Source: Victivallales bacterium (GTDB lineage Bacteria; Verrucomicrobiota; Lentisphaeria; Oligosphaerales; Oligosphaeraceae). From it: a DNA stretch of 6,826 nt. Of the stretch, positions 5,915-6,826 are shown piece by piece (the stretch's first letter is position 1; every line of letters starts with the position of its first letter). Where the stretch lies: NCBI GenBank assembly GCA_017538465.1, contig JAFYIW010000247.1, positions 1 to 6,826 on the forward strand, in the 5' to 3' direction. Under the pieces are notes generated by a model, which was given only the letters and a program-made list of their open reading frames with translations, had not been told where the DNA came from and searched no databases. The translations under genes and the position numbers were made by a program.

Positions 5915-6826
5915 TCACGGCTGGAAGGTGACGCCGGCTGTACACTCGTCGTCCTCGCCATCGAGGATGTGTTCCTTGATGAGTGGCAACTCGGGGGCTT
6001 CCACTGTCAGAAAAATGCCATCGAAGACACAGTTTTCCAATTTAATGGATGTATTGTCATTGCCGGCCAGCTGGGCGTTTTCGCAGTAGATGTGCCAGTA
6101 TTCCTGCGTGTCGTCCTCATGGGTGAAGGTGAGGTCACGCAATTCCAAGGTCCCGGCAGCTGCGGCGGGCAGTAAACGAAGTCCACAGTTGCGGAAGAGG
6201 AAATCTACGGTATCGAAGGATGCTCGCCGGAAGGACGCAAGCCGAACCGCGTCGTCTGCGGCGAAAACGCATTCTAGTGCCGTGAACTCCAATTCCGGCG
6301 CGGCCGCCTGGAGATTCAGCACCATCGCGTCTCCGAGAATTTCCAGATTCGCCAATGTGAGGCGGTCAAGCGATGGAGACGCAGTCAGGGTGCCATGCAG
6401 ACGGACCGTGGCCGCTGTTTCCTCGGCCTGGTTGCAGCGAAGTTCCAGGTTCCTTGACAGGCGCAGACGGCCGTTGGGCAGGTCGTGTTCACCCGGAGCA
6501 AGCCACAGAATGCCGTCCGTTTGAAGGGCTTGTAGCGCTCCGTCGAGGTCGCCAAAGAGCGTCTCGTCCGCTGTGAATTCCCGCAGGGAAATGCCCTGCC
6601 GGGAGTCGCCGACTCTCACGACGATTGTGCCATGGGCGGGTGCGGCGGCATGGTCGGCGGGGGAGAACAGCACCTCTTGGTGGCATTTCCGGACGGTTAA
6701 TATGCCATTTTGGAAATGCAGCGTGTGATTGCAGTCTGTGCTCAGCGTTCCCTGGATGATGGGGTATCTTCCCGGGTGGCTGAGGTCGGCGTCGCATTCC
6801 AGGCTGCCACTAAGCGTTTTGGCAAA
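5915..6826 (-). CDS. Beta-helix-like (pectin-lyase-fold) repeat protein, C-terminal part, cut by right edge
   Basis: The reading frame is open from the right edge to a TGA at 5915, giving 303 codons without an ATG start. A GTG at 6673 is in frame, but the 51 codons before it are also open and similar in style, so the gene very likely begins outside the window. I do not recognise a named family. The stretch GDLDGALQALQTDGILWLAP GEHDL (fragment residues about 92-116) resembles the opening of right-handed beta-helix proteins, where an alanine/leucine helix precedes LxPGxYxL. After it come short strand-turn units: LTLANLEI, LEFTALECVF, FRRASFDTVDFLFRN, GTLELRDLTF and SIKLENCVF. These match the inward-facing hydrophobic pattern of beta-helix coils. 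The unit GTLST..LHFQNGILTV near the cut edge and GTLTA..LTLANLEI look like internal repeats. The tail is acidic. No catalytic residues, signal peptide or anchor can be judged. It could be a surface, carbohydrate-binding or lyase-like protein. Confidence 0.72.
   Translation of the reverse strand, partial: FAKTLSGSLECDADLSHPGRYPIIQGTLSTDCNHTLHFQNGILTVRKCHQEVLFSPADHAAAPAHGTIVVRVGDSRQGISLREFTADETLFGDLDGALQALQTDGILWLAPGEHDLPNGRLRLSRNLELRCNQAEETAATVRLHGTLTASPSLDRLTLANLEILGDAMVLNLQAAAPELEFTALECVFAADDAVRLASFRRASFDTVDFLFRNCGLRLLPAAAAGTLELRDLTFTHEDDTQEYWHIYCENAQLAGNDNTSIKLENCVFDGIFLTVEAPELPLIKEHILDGEDDECTAGVTFQP

Noticed and set aside
1..6826. Possible CRISPR array, insertion sequence, tRNA gene or defence system.
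   Set aside because: No regularly spaced repeats, transposase, integrase, tRNA-like cloverleaf or nuclease/toxin motifs were seen on either strand.

Overview
The window holds six protein genes, all transcribed from the minus strand (right to left), separated by short gaps of 21 to 173 bases. Read in the direction of transcription they are: the C-terminal part of a beta-helix-like protein entering from the right edge (6826-5915), glutaminyl-tRNA synthetase glnS (5741-4026), a FabG-type short-chain reductase (3972-3223), a PotD-type polyamine-binding lipoprotein (3109-2018), glutamyl-tRNA synthetase gltX (1939-356), and the N-terminal 111 codons of the ribosome-assembly GTPase Der, cut by the left edge (334-1). 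No RNA gene, insertion sequence, CRISPR array, phage gene or defence gene is visible. No gene-free stretch exceeds 173 bases.

This looks like ordinary bacterial chromosome: moderately GC-rich by eye, tightly packed, with intact housekeeping genes. Shine-Dalgarno sequences are weak or missing in front of most starts. A GlnRS beside a GluRS, an unusual GluRS with a long insertion, a beta-helix protein and a solitary PotD lipoprotein would suit the Planctomycetes-Verrucomicrobia-Lentisphaerae group. That placement rests on remembered family resemblance and is tentative.

Layout: the beta-helix gene ends 11 bases before a 13-position inverted repeat (5904-5860), which could be a terminator. A consensus -10 box (5785-5780) follows and probably starts the glnS transcript. 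From glnS onward the gaps are 53, 113, 78 and 21 bases, so glnS-fabG-potD-gltX-der could be read as one transcript or as several overlapping ones. The gltX leader contains five copies of a heptamer (1946-1980) ending six bases before the start codon, where a ribosome binding site would normally sit.

Functionally, GlnRS and GluRS charge tRNA-Gln and tRNA-Glu, and Der matures the 50S ribosomal subunit, so three of the six genes serve translation. FabG (fatty acid elongation) and PotD (polyamine uptake) lack their usual partners here. I see no wholly new multi-gene system. The points most worth checking are the GluRS insertion, the heptamer repeat in its leader, the pairing of the two synthetases, and the cysteine-rich orphan PotD.
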